Source: Parabacteroides sp. PH5-46
Lineage (GTDB): Bacteria > Bacteroidota > Bacteroidia > Bacteroidales > Tannerellaceae
Reading direction: 5' to 3'
NCBI RefSeq assembly: GCF_029892785.1
Contig: NZ_JARXXA010000011.1
Coordinates: forward strand, 1 to 64,000
DNA length: 64,000 nt
Below, piece after piece: positions 37,465-47,600 of this stretch. Positions within the stretch are counted from its first letter, which is position 1. Every line of letters starts with the position of its first letter. The notes beneath the pieces were generated by a model. The model saw nothing but the letters and a program-made list of their open reading frames with translations, had not been told where the DNA came from and did not search any database. The position numbers and the translations under genes are program-made.

Positions 37465-38843
37465 TGCAGCTTCCTGTAGATTTTATTACTCGTACGAAAG
37501 AATTGTTGGCTGATGATTTCCGGCGGCTGGAGGTTGCTGTGGGGGAGGAGGCTCCGGTGAGTATTCGTGTGAATGCTGCGAAGCGCTTGGAGGGCTTGCC
37601 ATATGAGCGGGTGGCTTGGTGCGAGACAGGGTATTATCTGCCGGAGCGGCTTTCGTTTACCTTTGATCCGCTGTTTCATGCGGGAGCGTATTATGTGCAG
37701 GAGGCTTCCTCAATGTTTCTGGAGCAGGCTATCAGGGCATACGTCGATAAGCCTGTCAAGTGCCTGGATTTATGTGCGGCGCCGGGAGGTAAATCAACTC
37801 ACTTGCTGAGTGTTTTGCCGGAGGGTAGTCTGCTGGTCAGCAATGAAGTAATCAGAAATCGCTCTAATATCCTATCGGAAAATATAATCAAATGGGGAAA
37901 TCCGTATTTTGTTGTTACCAATAACGATCCGGCGGACTTTGACGGTCTGGCTCAGCTGTTCGATGTATTGGTGGCTGATGTCCCTTGTTCCGGGGAAGGT
38001 ATGTTTCGGAAAGATCCCAACAGTATCAACGAGTGGAGTGTCTCTAACGTGCAACTTTGTGCCGCACGCCAGAAGCGGATCATACAGGATATATGGGATA
38101 CGTTAAAGCCCGGCGGACTGTTGATATACAGCACTTGCACCTACAATACGGAAGAAAACGAAGACAACATCCATTATATCGTAAATGACTTGGGAGCGAC
38201 TCCTCTGCCGCTTCCGTTAAAGGAGGAGTGGGGAGTGTCCGGAGGCTTGAAGTATGACTATCCGGTCTATCGTTTTTTCCCTCATAAAACCAAAGGCGAG
38301 GGATTCTTTCTTGCCGTCTTGCGAAAGAATGAAGGTGAAGTTGTTACTCCAAAAATAAAACCCTCAAAGGAAAAGAAGAAAGCCTCCCAGCCGATACCTC
38401 CCGAAGTCCGGCAATGGCTTTCAGAACCAGATCTTTTCAATATAGAATTACGAAATAATACGCTTGAAGCCTTTCCGGTTGCCTATAAGCAGGAGCATAT
38501 GTTGATCTCAAATGCATTGCGCATGGTGTCGTTCGGGATTCAGTTGGGCGAGATAAAGGGGAAAGATGTGCTGCCTGCCCATCCCTTGGCGATGAGTACG
38601 TATTTAAACCGAAATGTTTTCCCTCTGCATGAAGTATCTTACGAAGAAGCTATCCAATACCTTCGGAAAGAGGTGTTGCAGCTTCCTCCCGAGCTGCCGA
38701 AAGGATATGTATTGCTGACGTACAAAGGCTCTCCGCTTGGTTTTGTTAAGCAATTAGGCAATCGCGCCAACAACCTTTATCCGCAGGAATGGCGGATACG
38801 CTCCGGCTATTTACCCGAAAAAATCACATGTCTGCCGTTCTAA
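37461..38843 (+). CDS. rRNA m5C methyltransferase (RsmB/RsmF, NOL1/NOP2/sun family)
   Basis: 460 aa. An N-terminal RNA-binding part (about 1-95) and a Rossmann methyltransferase (about 96-285) with the SAM loop LDLCAAPGGKS and the catalytic Cys pair in VADVPCSGEG and YSTCTYNTEENE. The C-terminal third is a RsmF-like RNA-binding extension (SKEKKKASQPIP through GYLPEKITCLPF). It methylates a cytosine in rRNA; the site cannot be given. The ATG overlaps the TOPRIM stop. Confidence 0.92.
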   Translation: MMQLPVDFITRTKELLADDFRRLEVAVGEEAPVSIRVNAAKRLEGLPYERVAWCETGYYLPERLSFTFDPLFHAGAYYVQEASSMFLEQAIRAYVDKPVKCLDLCAAPGGKSTHLLSVLPEGSLLVSNEVIRNRSNILSENIIKWGNPYFVVTNNDPADFDGLAQLFDVLVADVPCSGEGMFRKDPNSINEWSVSNVQLCAARQKRIIQDIWDTLKPGGLLIYSTCTYNTEENEDNIHYIVNDLGATPLPLPLKEEWGVSGGLKYDYPVYRFFPHKTKGEGFFLAVLRKNEGEVVTPKIKPSKEKKKASQPIPPEVRQWLSEPDLFNIELRNNTLEAFPVAYKQEHMLISNALRMVSFGIQLGEIKGKDVLPAHPLAMSTYLNRNVFPLHEVSYEEAIQYLRKEVLQLPPELPKGYVLLTYKGSPLGFVKQLGNRANNLYPQEWRIRSGYLPEKITCLPF

Positions 38844-38886
38844 TTCTTTTTTATCTATAATAAAATTACTAGCTTAGCGGAGTTTA

Positions 38887-38894
38887 TATTTTTG
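38887..38894 (+). promoter_or_regulatory. -7 box of the GH30/GH55-like pair
   Basis: TATTTTTG, 25 bp before the GH30 ATG, matches TAnnTTTG. No clear -33 box. Confidence 0.45.
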
Positions 38895-38919
38895 TATAAA
38901 TCTCTAATTTTTAATTCTT

Positions 38920-40407
38920 ATGACCAATAAAGTATTGTTAACGTTGATTCTAGGCGCAACGTGCTTGGCAAGTTATGCGCAACAAGCGGCCTCTCATCAG
39001 ATAGAGGCCTGGGTAACAGAACCGGATCGTTCCGCTCTTTTTCAGAAACAGTCTGAACCCATTCCTTTCTCTACGCAAAATCCCTGGCGGGGAGGTGCTC
39101 CCATTGTGATTGACGAGTCGCATACCATGCAAAGTGTAGACGGCTTCGGTTTCGCCTTAACGGGCGGAAGTGCAGAACTAATGATGATGATGACGCCCTC
39201 GGCCAGAAAGAGTTTGCTGGAGGATTTGTTCTCAACCAAAGGTGACCATATCGGCGTGAGTTACATCCGCCTGACGATCGGTGCTTCAGATTTGAACAGC
39301 TTTGTCTTCTCTTACAACGACCTGAAACCGGGCGAAAAAGACATGGACTTGAAGAAGTTTGATCTGGCTCAGGACAAAAAAGATGTCATTCCGGTGATGA
39401 AAGAAATCCTGGCGATTGATCCTAACATCTTGATCTTGGCCTCTCCCTGGTCGCCTCCTACCTGGATGAAAACCAATGACAAGGTAAAGGCCGGCTCGTT
39501 GAAGACGGAGTATTATGATGTCTATGCCCGCTATTTTGTCAAGTATCTTCAGGCAATGGAGAAAGAAGGGATTCGTATCGATGCCATCACCATTCAGAAC
39601 GAGCCGTTGAATGCCAACAATACGCCTAGTATGCGGATGTCGGCACAAGAGCAGGCGGATTTTATCAAGAACCACCTGGGACCTGAACTTAAAAAGGCAA
39701 ATCTGAAAACTAAGATCGTATTGTTCGATCACAACCTCGACCGTCCGGATTATGCGCTTACTGTGTTGAGAGACCCGGAAGCCGCGCAGTATGTCGACGG
39801 ATCAGGCTTCCATCACTACGGAGGCGATATGAGCGCCATGGCGGTCGTTCACAATGCCTTTCCCGAGAAACATCTTTACTTTACAGAGCAGATGATTGTA
39901 GAGCGTCCCGGAAGTCCGGATATAGCTATTGCTGCTCAGGTGAAACGTATGATTGTTAATGTAACCCGTAACTGGAGCCGGAATGTCATTCTTTGGAACT
40001 TTGCAGCCGACCCCAACAATGATCCGCATACCGACGATGGCGGATGCCCGATGTGTCAGGGAGCCGTTACACTGGACGGAGATAAGGTGACAAAGAACGT
40101 AGCGTATTATGTTATAGCTCACGCGTCTAAGTTTGTGCGCCCGGGATCTGTTCGTTTGGCATCTACAAACAAAGGAGACATGAGTGTCAGTCTTACGGTA
40201 GACGAAGAACGTCCCGAAGTCGTGCGTGTCGCTACTTTCGAGAATCAGGAAGTTCTCCCGAACGTAGCGTTTAAAACACCGGAAGGTAAGTTTGTCCTGA
40301 TTGTGGCAAATGATACCTGGAATGTTTCCTCGTTTAAGATTCAGTTCAGGGGACAATATGCCTCTATACGCCTCAACCCCGGTGCTGTAGGCACATACAT
40401 CTGGTAA
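38920..40407 (+). CDS. Glycoside hydrolase family 30
   Basis: 495 aa with a signal peptide (MTNKVLLTLILGATCLASYA). The TIM barrel covers about 60-400 with a beta-sandwich at the ends. The acid/base is E228 in TIQNEPLN and the nucleophile E323 in YFTEQM, as in GH30. Members include glucosylceramidases and endo-beta-1,6-glucanases. The partner gene 29 bp downstream is GH55-like, so a beta-glucan target is possible. There is no SusC/SusD pair in the window. Confidence 0.9.
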   Translation: MTNKVLLTLILGATCLASYAQQAASHQIEAWVTEPDRSALFQKQSEPIPFSTQNPWRGGAPIVIDESHTMQSVDGFGFALTGGSAELMMMMTPSARKSLLEDLFSTKGDHIGVSYIRLTIGASDLNSFVFSYNDLKPGEKDMDLKKFDLAQDKKDVIPVMKEILAIDPNILILASPWSPPTWMKTNDKVKAGSLKTEYYDVYARYFVKYLQAMEKEGIRIDAITIQNEPLNANNTPSMRMSAQEQADFIKNHLGPELKKANLKTKIVLFDHNLDRPDYALTVLRDPEAAQYVDGSGFHHYGGDMSAMAVVHNAFPEKHLYFTEQMIVERPGSPDIAIAAQVKRMIVNVTRNWSRNVILWNFAADPNNDPHTDDGGCPMCQGAVTLDGDKVTKNVAYYVIAHASKFVRPGSVRLASTNKGDMSVSLTVDEERPEVVRVATFENQEVLPNVAFKTPEGKFVLIVANDTWNVSSFKIQFRGQYASIRLNPGAVGTYIW

Positions 40408-40436
40408 TTATTACAAACAAAACGAACCCTATTACA

Positions 40437-43400
40437 ATGAAGAAGATAATTTTTATATTATTTGCTTTATCTATTGTCATGTCTATACGGGCAGTAGATA
40501 ACCGTTCCATCTATACACAGCGTCCCAGTGACACAGAGGCTTATTACTTCACAGCCGAAAGTTATAACATAAAAGCCGACGGGAAGACCGATGTTACCGA
40601 GGCGCTCCAGCAAGCTATTAATCAGGTGAAGAAAGAGAAAAACTTCGGCATCCTGTTTATTCCGGAGGGCAAATACCTGATAAGTAAAACCATTTATGTG
40701 CCGAAGGCCATCCGCCTGATTGGTTACGGAAGCAAGCGACCGGAGATTATACTTAAGAAGAATGCTCCCGGTTATCAGGCAGAAGTTTCTACCGATAAGG
40801 GGAAAGCCAATTATATGCTTTGGTTTACGGACAATATGGTAGACGATGTGTCTAATATCCGCGATGCGGGTGCCGGCACGTTCTATAGCGCCTTGTCCAA
40901 TATCAATCTGCGCATAGAAGATGGCAATCCTCATGCTGTAGCCTTGCGTACACATTTCGCCCAGCATAGTTTCATCAGTCATGCCTGTATATATATAGGT
41001 AAAGGAAAAGCCGGCTTGTACGACGTAGGAAATGAAATGGAGAACGTAGCCTTCTATGGTGGCGAATATGGTATCTATACCACGAAATGCTCGCCGGGAT
41101 GGCAGATGATGATGGTTGACTCGTATTTTGAAGGACAACGCAAAGCAGCTATCCATTGCCAGGAAGTAGGCTTTACGATTGTGAATCTGCAGGCAAAGAA
41201 TGTACCTGCCGTTGTAGATATTACGCCCAACTATCACGAGCGCCTCTTTATGGAGAACTGCCGCTTTGAAGACGTGAAGGGCCCGGCTATTGTTGTTAGC
41301 AACGAGAATAACGGAAACAATCAGATCACCCTCCGAAACGTAGATTGCCGCAATGTTCCCGTACTGGTGAAGTACAGAAGAAGCGAAACGGAAACAGCTG
41401 TGCCTCATAAGATATATAATGTACGGAATTATGCGCATGGCCTTCAGATGGATGATATGACATCGCATCCGGAGTACCGTACCCTGAGTGATATCGTTCC
41501 TCTGACAAAGATGCCGGAGGCAATGGTACGTGATATCCCTGCTTTGCCTGCTATGGAAAGTTGGGTGAACGTTAAAGATTTGGGAGCCAAAGGAGACGGT
41601 GTAGCGGATGATACGAAAGCATTTCAGGAAGCCATCGACAAACATGAAGTGATATATGTGCCGCAGGGTTGGTATCGCTTCACCGAAACGGTTCGCATGA
41701 AACCTTCTACCAAGCTGATAGGTTTGCATCCCTTTGGTACACAGTTTATACTGGAAGAAAGCACTCCGGCTTTCAGCGGCTTCGGCGCTCCGAAGGCTTT
41801 GCTCGAATCCTCGGAAGGTGGTGAAAACATCCTGAACGGTATAGGTATGAATACCGGAGGATATAACTATCGTGCTGTTGGCCTGAAGTGGATGGCCAAT
41901 GCCCGTTCGTATGTGAATGATGTGAAGTTTGTAGGTGGACACGGCGGCATGGAGAAAGGCCCGGTTACCCTTCGTCAGTATAACTGGGGCGAACGGAAAA
42001 CCAGCAGCCCTTCTGCTCCGGTGTACAATATGGGAATGGATCAGGCCTGGGATAACCAGTACTGGAGTTTCTGGGTAACGAAGAACGGCGGCGGAACCAT
42101 CAAGGATATATGGACGGCCAGCATATACGCTACCAGCGGATTATACGTAAATAATACTTCTACTGCCGGACGCATCTACGCCATGTCGCTTGAGCATCAT
42201 GTGCGCAACGAAGCCCGTTTCAAGAATGTATCTAACTGGAAGGTTTACGCTTTCCAGCTGGAAGAAGAAAGCCGCGAAAGCTCCGAATGTCAGCCGGTAG
42301 AGTTGGAAGGATGCAAAGACATGACCTTTGCCAATCTGTATATGTTCCGGGTGATCCGGGTTAATGTACCGTACCACAATTCGGTGCGTACCTGGAATTG
42401 CGAGAACGTGGAGTTCCTTAATGTGCATAACTACTCGCAGATTAAGTACACAACCGATCTTCCGATATACGATATCAATACCGATATCGAAGTGCGCCCC
42501 TGGGAGTTTCAACGCTTGCTTATTACCGGGAAAGAGCCTCGCCGCAATCCGCTTGCCAACAAGGCTGGGGTAGCAGAGCAACTCGCTTCCGGTTTTGAGT
42601 TTACCGAAGGAATTGCCAGCGATAGCAAAGGCAATGTTTATTTCTCTGAAAATAAAATGCGCCGTATCTATAAATGGAATGCAGAGACGAATCGCCTGTC
42701 GATGGTGGCTGATTTCCCCTGGAAACCCATCGCTCTGGCTTGCGATACGAAAGACAATCTGCTGGTATTGTTCCGTTACGATCCTCAGCCCGGCTATCTG
42801 GTAGACGGAAAGCAGGAAGCTATTCCTACTTTGCCCGATGCGCACGGTACCTCGTTTAGCGGATGGGGTAATTCAGGTTTCGGTTCCTGGGTGTACGCGA
42901 TTGATCCGGAAAATCCCGAAGAGACAATCAAACTACTTCCCAAGGTTCCGATGGGGCAGATTAAACAGGTGAAAAAAGCCTTGTATCCGTCCAACCGTTG
43001 GAGAGATTTCCACGACTTTAATACCGTATCCGTATGGGTACCTGAGATGTGCTTTGTAGCACCGGATCAGGTAACGATTATCCCGGAGTGCTACGACTTG
43101 GCGCGTACTTCCTCCCTGTTGGAAGCCTATCCCGGCAAACCTTTCTATGCAGCCGACGAATACGACAAACGTATGGTGAAAATGGATGTCAGTGCCGATG
43201 GAAAGCTATCTAACCTGCAATACTTTGCAGAACGTGGAGAGTTCGGCTCGGCCGTAGACGCCCAAGGCAATGTGTATGTAGCCGACGGACAGATATACAT
43301 TTACGATAAAGACGGAAAAGAGAAAGGCATGATCGAAGTGCCCGAACGTCCATCTACCATTACCTTTGGTGGAAAAGACGGGAAAACGCTGTTCGTAACA

Positions 43401-43442
43401 GGACGCTCTAAGTTCTTTAGAATTCCGGGTGCTGCTCAGTAA
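40437..43442 (+). CDS. Two-domain pectate-lyase-3 / GH55-like protein with NHL/SMP-30-like tail
   Basis: 1001 aa with a signal peptide (IIFILFALSIVMSIRA). Two right-handed beta-helix halves both start with the Pectate_lyase_3 pattern: YNIKADGKTDVTEALQQA near 43-60 and VNVKDLGAKGDGVADDTKAFQEA near 380-402. Paired helices of this type are typical of GH55 exo-beta-1,3-glucanases. A C-terminal region (about 720-995) looks like a beta-propeller (FTEGIASDSKGNVYFSENKMRRIYKWN). The catalytic Glu was not located. Co-transcribed with GH30. Confidence 0.72.
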   Translation: MKKIIFILFALSIVMSIRAVDNRSIYTQRPSDTEAYYFTAESYNIKADGKTDVTEALQQAINQVKKEKNFGILFIPEGKYLISKTIYVPKAIRLIGYGSKRPEIILKKNAPGYQAEVSTDKGKANYMLWFTDNMVDDVSNIRDAGAGTFYSALSNINLRIEDGNPHAVALRTHFAQHSFISHACIYIGKGKAGLYDVGNEMENVAFYGGEYGIYTTKCSPGWQMMMVDSYFEGQRKAAIHCQEVGFTIVNLQAKNVPAVVDITPNYHERLFMENCRFEDVKGPAIVVSNENNGNNQITLRNVDCRNVPVLVKYRRSETETAVPHKIYNVRNYAHGLQMDDMTSHPEYRTLSDIVPLTKMPEAMVRDIPALPAMESWVNVKDLGAKGDGVADDTKAFQEAIDKHEVIYVPQGWYRFTETVRMKPSTKLIGLHPFGTQFILEESTPAFSGFGAPKALLESSEGGENILNGIGMNTGGYNYRAVGLKWMANARSYVNDVKFVGGHGGMEKGPVTLRQYNWGERKTSSPSAPVYNMGMDQAWDNQYWSFWVTKNGGGTIKDIWTASIYATSGLYVNNTSTAGRIYAMSLEHHVRNEARFKNVSNWKVYAFQLEEESRESSECQPVELEGCKDMTFANLYMFRVIRVNVPYHNSVRTWNCENVEFLNVHNYSQIKYTTDLPIYDINTDIEVRPWEFQRLLITGKEPRRNPLANKAGVAEQLASGFEFTEGIASDSKGNVYFSENKMRRIYKWNAETNRLSMVADFPWKPIALACDTKDNLLVLFRYDPQPGYLVDGKQEAIPTLPDAHGTSFSGWGNSGFGSWVYAIDPENPEETIKLLPKVPMGQIKQVKKALYPSNRWRDFHDFNTVSVWVPEMCFVAPDQVTIIPECYDLARTSSLLEAYPGKPFYAADEYDKRMVKMDVSADGKLSNLQYFAERGEFGSAVDAQGNVYVADGQIYIYDKDGKEKGMIEVPERPSTITFGGKDGKTLFVTGRSKFFRIPGAAQ

Positions 43443-43488
43443 CTATTATATCAGTAATATTGCTGATTTGTAACCCTTATTTTATATT

Positions 43489-43570
43489 TCTCACAGGTGT
43501 GAAAAATTCATTTCACACTTGTGAGAATTTTTTTTCACACCTGTGAAAAGTATGTTTTACAGCTGTGAAA
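43489..43570. repeat. Array C: four 22-bp tandem palindromic units
   Basis: Centres at 43496.5, 43518.5, 43540.5 and 43562.5. Inner cores TCACA-GG-TGTGA, TCACA-CT-TGTGA, TCACA-CC-TGTGA and TTACA-GC-TGTGA sit in A/T-rich flanks. The pitch is exactly 22 bp, as in arrays A and B. It lies upstream of ogt. Confidence 0.9.
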
Positions 43571-43670
43571 TGAATAAAACTTCGCTTTAAAGCAATAAAA
43601 AGACAACATCCTTGTTTGTAAATTAGTAAAACTAAAGCTTGAAAACCTTAGGACTGAAAAAAATGTTCTA

Positions 43671-43678
43671 TATATTTG
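43671..43678 (+). promoter_or_regulatory. -7 box of ogt
   Basis: TATATTTG, 25 bp before the ATG at 43704, matches TAnnTTTG. Confidence 0.55.
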
Positions 43679-43703
43679 AGGGAAATTATATACCTGTTAC
43701 AAT

Positions 43704-44186
43704 ATGGAGAAAAAAGCCTTTTTTTATGACACACCGGTCGGACGAATCGGTATTGCTGAGCAGGACGGTTTTATTACGAATGTGTTTTTCGGAAAGACCG
43801 TAACTCCTGATGTGTATATAGTTGAAGAAACACCCTTGCTGCGTAAGGCGGCGGAACAGCTAACGGAATACCTGGATGGGAAACGGAAAGAATTTGATTT
43901 GTCGCTTCGCCCGGAAGGAACCGATTTTGAGCGTAGCTGCTGGGATGCCTTGCTGTCTATCCCGTATGGCGAAACAAGGACCTACGGACAACAGGCTACT
44001 ATGCTTGGGAATCCCAATGCCAGTCGTGCGGTAGGGCGCGCGAATGGGCGCAATCCGATATCTATTTTTATTCCCTGTCACCGGGTGATAGGGAGCAACG
44101 GCTCACTGACGGGCTTTGCCGGGGGGCTTGATATGAAAAAGGAGTTGCTCTCCATCGAGCAGTCTTTTTTCGGTACTAGGATATAA
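43704..44186 (+). CDS. ogt: Methylated-DNA--protein-cysteine methyltransferase
   Basis: 160 aa. It removes O6-alkyl groups from guanine in DNA by transfer to its own cysteine. The active-site motif IPCHRVIG is near 127-134, followed by GFAGGLDMKKELLSIE. The helix-turn-helix with the arginine finger (SRAVGRANGRNP) is also present. No Ada regulatory domain is fused. DUF1232 follows 12 bp later. Confidence 0.95.
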   Translation: MEKKAFFYDTPVGRIGIAEQDGFITNVFFGKTVTPDVYIVEETPLLRKAAEQLTEYLDGKRKEFDLSLRPEGTDFERSCWDALLSIPYGETRTYGQQATMLGNPNASRAVGRANGRNPISIFIPCHRVIGSNGSLTGFAGGLDMKKELLSIEQSFFGTRI

Positions 44187-44198
44187 TAATTTTAGCCA

Positions 44199-44588
44199 AT
44201 GAAAGATCTGGAAAACGAAGACAAATTAGTAAAATACAGTGAGCATTACTCGGAAGAAAAATTCACCGACAAGTTGCTGAAGGTTGCACGAAAGGCAGGT
44301 GTAAAAGTAATATATGCCGTCTTTCTCTTGTACTATGCCTTGTCGGATAGTACGTTTCCGGCCAAAGAACGCTTGCTGATCCTGGGAGCCCTGGGTTACT
44401 TCATTCTTCCGGTAGATTTAATCCCGGACGCGATTCCTTTCCTTGGCTTCTCTGATGATTTGATTGCTCTGGTCTTTGCTGTCCGAAGGGTGTATATACA
44501 CATCACACCGGAAATAAAAGAAAAAGCAAGGGCGCAGGTACTTAGTATTTTCGGCAAAGTTGAAGAAAAGGACTTCGACTTGTTTTAA
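44199..44588 (+). CDS. YkvA-family DUF1232 protein
   Basis: 129 aa. The family core LGALGYFILPVDLIPDAIPFLGFSDDLIALVFAV lies near 65-100, with a hydrophobic helix. Function unknown. It sits between ogt and tamB with 12- and 19-bp gaps, so one transcript is likely. Confidence 0.88.
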   Translation: MKDLENEDKLVKYSEHYSEEKFTDKLLKVARKAGVKVIYAVFLLYYALSDSTFPAKERLLILGALGYFILPVDLIPDAIPFLGFSDDLIALVFAVRRVYIHITPEIKEKARAQVLSIFGKVEEKDFDLF

Positions 44589-44607
44589 AGGTTAGAAAAA
44601 ACATAAC

Positions 44608-47600
44608 ATGAGGGTTTGGTTGAAATGGGTGGGGATCATCTGTCTGATACCTGTTGTATTATTGTTGATCGTTTCAATCCTTTTATATCTGCCGCCTTTT
44701 CAGCAATTTGTTCTTAAAAAGGCGACTCGATATGCCAGTGAAGCGTCCGGAATGGAAATCGACATGCAGCGGATCATCCTGTCTTTCCCCTTGGATGTGT
44801 CGGTTGACGGATTAACTGTCAGCTCTGCGGCTACTGATACCTTGTTGGCGGTAGACCGTCTTTCTCTTCGTATCCTGCCCGCACCCTTACTAAAGAAAAT
44901 CATATCCGTTGATAAGTTAGAGGTAGAACAAGTCGTAGTTCATAGCGGTACCTTAATCGAAGGGATGGAGGTGGATGGCACATTTGACCGCCTGTCTGCC
45001 CGTGCCAAGCATATCGGCCTAAACGAAGAAAAGGCTGTGATTGATGATGTCCGCTTGTCTTCCGCTGCAATAACTGTTCGAATTGATTCTCTTTCGCAAG
45101 ACGATTCGCCCTCCGAACCTCTCGACTGGGAACTGCTTCTGAAGCAAATCAGCTTGGAACAAGTCTGCTTTGCCTTGCAGATGAATACAAGCCCCGATTC
45201 CCTTCGCGTGGGCACCTATATTGATGTCGCTACCTTGAGGGAGGGCGCTGTTTACCTGGCAGATGCTCGCTACCAGGCGGCGCATTTTTTATTGTCGGGC
45301 AGTAGCCTCGACTATCGTACCGGCCATCAGGAACCATTGTCCGGCTTGGATCCCTCGCATATCGTGCTCAATAACTTGAATATTTCGGTAGATTCTCTTT
45401 ACTATCAAGAGGGAGAAGCCCGTGCAGATATCCAAAATCTAAGCGCCGAAGAACGCTCCGGACTAACGATTTCTTCCCTGAGGGGTAAGCTGTCAATGGA
45501 CAGTACCCTGATATCCATCCCGGACTTACTGCTGAAAACACCCGGCTCGGAAGCCCGCTTGCTGGCAGAAATACCCCAAACGGTATTCAATCCCGTATCG
45601 CAAGGAAATATGCGGGTATTGTTTACAGCCTCTGTAGGCAAAAAAGATTTGTTTACCCTACTGAACGGAATGCCGAAAGCATTCGAGAATCATTATCCCG
45701 ATACCCCATTTAGTCTGGCTACGCATGTAGAGGGTAATTTGTCATTACTGAATATTCGTCAGCTAAAGGCCGAACTTCCTGCTGCCCTGGTGCTGGATGC
45801 AACGGGACAAGTGGGAGCTGTCACAGACAGTGTCCGGCGCTCTGCGGATATCCGCTTACAGGCACAAAGTCGTAAGATGGACTTTCTGCTGGGTTTACTG
45901 CCAGCCGAACAACGTGAACGCTTCCTGATCCCCGCCGGAATAAAACTGTCGGGCAATCTATCACTGAAGGAACAGACCTATGCAGCTAATCTGTTATGCA
46001 CTGAAGATAAAGCCAAGGTAACACTTGATGCGCAGTACAATATACCCGGCGAGATCTACCAGGCTTCCCTCTCGATAGACAGTCTGGAACCACAACATTT
46101 TTTGCCGCATGATTCCCTAATGTGGCTGGCGGCTGAACTTCGGGCAGAAGGGCAGGGGACAGATCCTTTCGCTTCCCGTACAACAATGGAGCTGAAAGGG
46201 CGGATAGAGCGTGTCGGCTATGCCGGTATCTCCCTGAAAGATATTACCCTCGGTGCCTCGTTGAAAGAACATCAGCTGCAAGCTGAACTGAATAGCCTGC
46301 ATCCGGATGCCGCAGCAGGCATTACCTTAGACGGTACGCTACGCGAGGATGAATTATCTGCTATGCTGATAGCCGATATAGATAGTATCAACTTGCGGAA
46401 GATCGGCTTAACAACCGATAGCTTCTCCACGTCCTTTCAAGTCTTTGCAGAAATGGAAAGTGACTATCAGAAGCGAAACAAATTAGACGTGACCTTAGGC
46501 AACTGGGAACTAGTAACGGGACGAAACCGTATTCATCCCAAGACGCTGACGCTACATGCCCGCAGCGATGAGGATACCACCCGTGTGTCTTTTCATGTGG
46601 GGGATCTGGGGATTACGCTTACGGGTAATGCTGATCCGGAGACTATGCTCAACCGGATATCGCTTGTGTCTTCTGAGATGACAAAGCAGATGAAGGAGGA
46701 TTCGCTCATTAACATAGCCGCCCTGCGTCCTTCCTTTCCGGATGTGAGTCTGCGGATCGTAGCCGGGAAAGACAACCCGGCCTATAATATTCTTCAGCAT
46801 TACGATATGGGCTTCAGCCGTTTTGATCTGGAAGCTTTGGCTTCGCCGGAGGATGGGCTTCTGATGGATGCCTCCCTCTACACGCTCCACCGGGATACGT
46901 TTCTGATCGATACGGTGATGGTTTCGATACGTCCTACGGAGGAAGGCCTGAATTATCGGCTGAATGTGCTGAAGAATCGTTACATGCAGCAAACACCTTT
47001 CAGAGCCAGCCTGCAAGGATCGGTAAAGAACCGCTATGTAGATACCGAGTTACTATACAAAAATGAAAAGCAGGAAACAGGCGTGCAACTGGGTATTCGT
47101 GCAACTAAGGAAACGGATGGTTTCAAGTTCCGCCTATTCCCTGAACGTCCTGTCTTGGCTTTTCATTCCTTTTCCCTGAATGCCGATAATTATATACGGA
47201 TGAAGAATCCGAAAGATATAGAGGCAAATGTCCGTTTTACAGGAGGAGGAAATACTTCGTTTTGGCTGCATACGGTAGAGAGCGGGGGTGATTTCCCGGA
47301 GCAGCATATCGAATTGAGCCAGGTAGACCTGGAAGCGCTATCGGAAGGCTTCCCCTGGTTGCCCAATATGCGAGGTATTCTTAGTGCAGACATTCAGTAT
47401 GCCCCTTCGGAGGAGTCCTTTATGGTAGTGCTCGATACCCATGTCGATACCCTTATATATGAAAAAGGACGGGTAGGGGAGCTAATGCTGAATGCCGTGT
47501 ACCTTCCCCTGGACGATGCTTCCCATCAGATAGATATACACTTCTCGCAGGATCGTGAAGAGGTGGCTTCGGCTACCGCTCTTTATTATTCGGCCAAGAA

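Larger units (their letters stand above)
43443..43703. other. Intergenic region with array C and promoter
   Basis: 261 bp without a gene. It contains the four 22-bp palindromic units (43489-43570) and the -7 box TATATTTG at 43671-43678 for ogt. Confidence 0.8.

Noticed and set aside
40467-41942. 491-codon open frame on the minus strand opposite the GH55-like gene
   Set aside because: It is the antisense shadow of a well-supported secreted protein, with no RBS, no family and composition typical of antisense frames.
43449-43468. Terminator after the GH55-like gene (ATCAG...CTGAT)
   Set aside because: A 5-bp stem without a T run is too weak to call.
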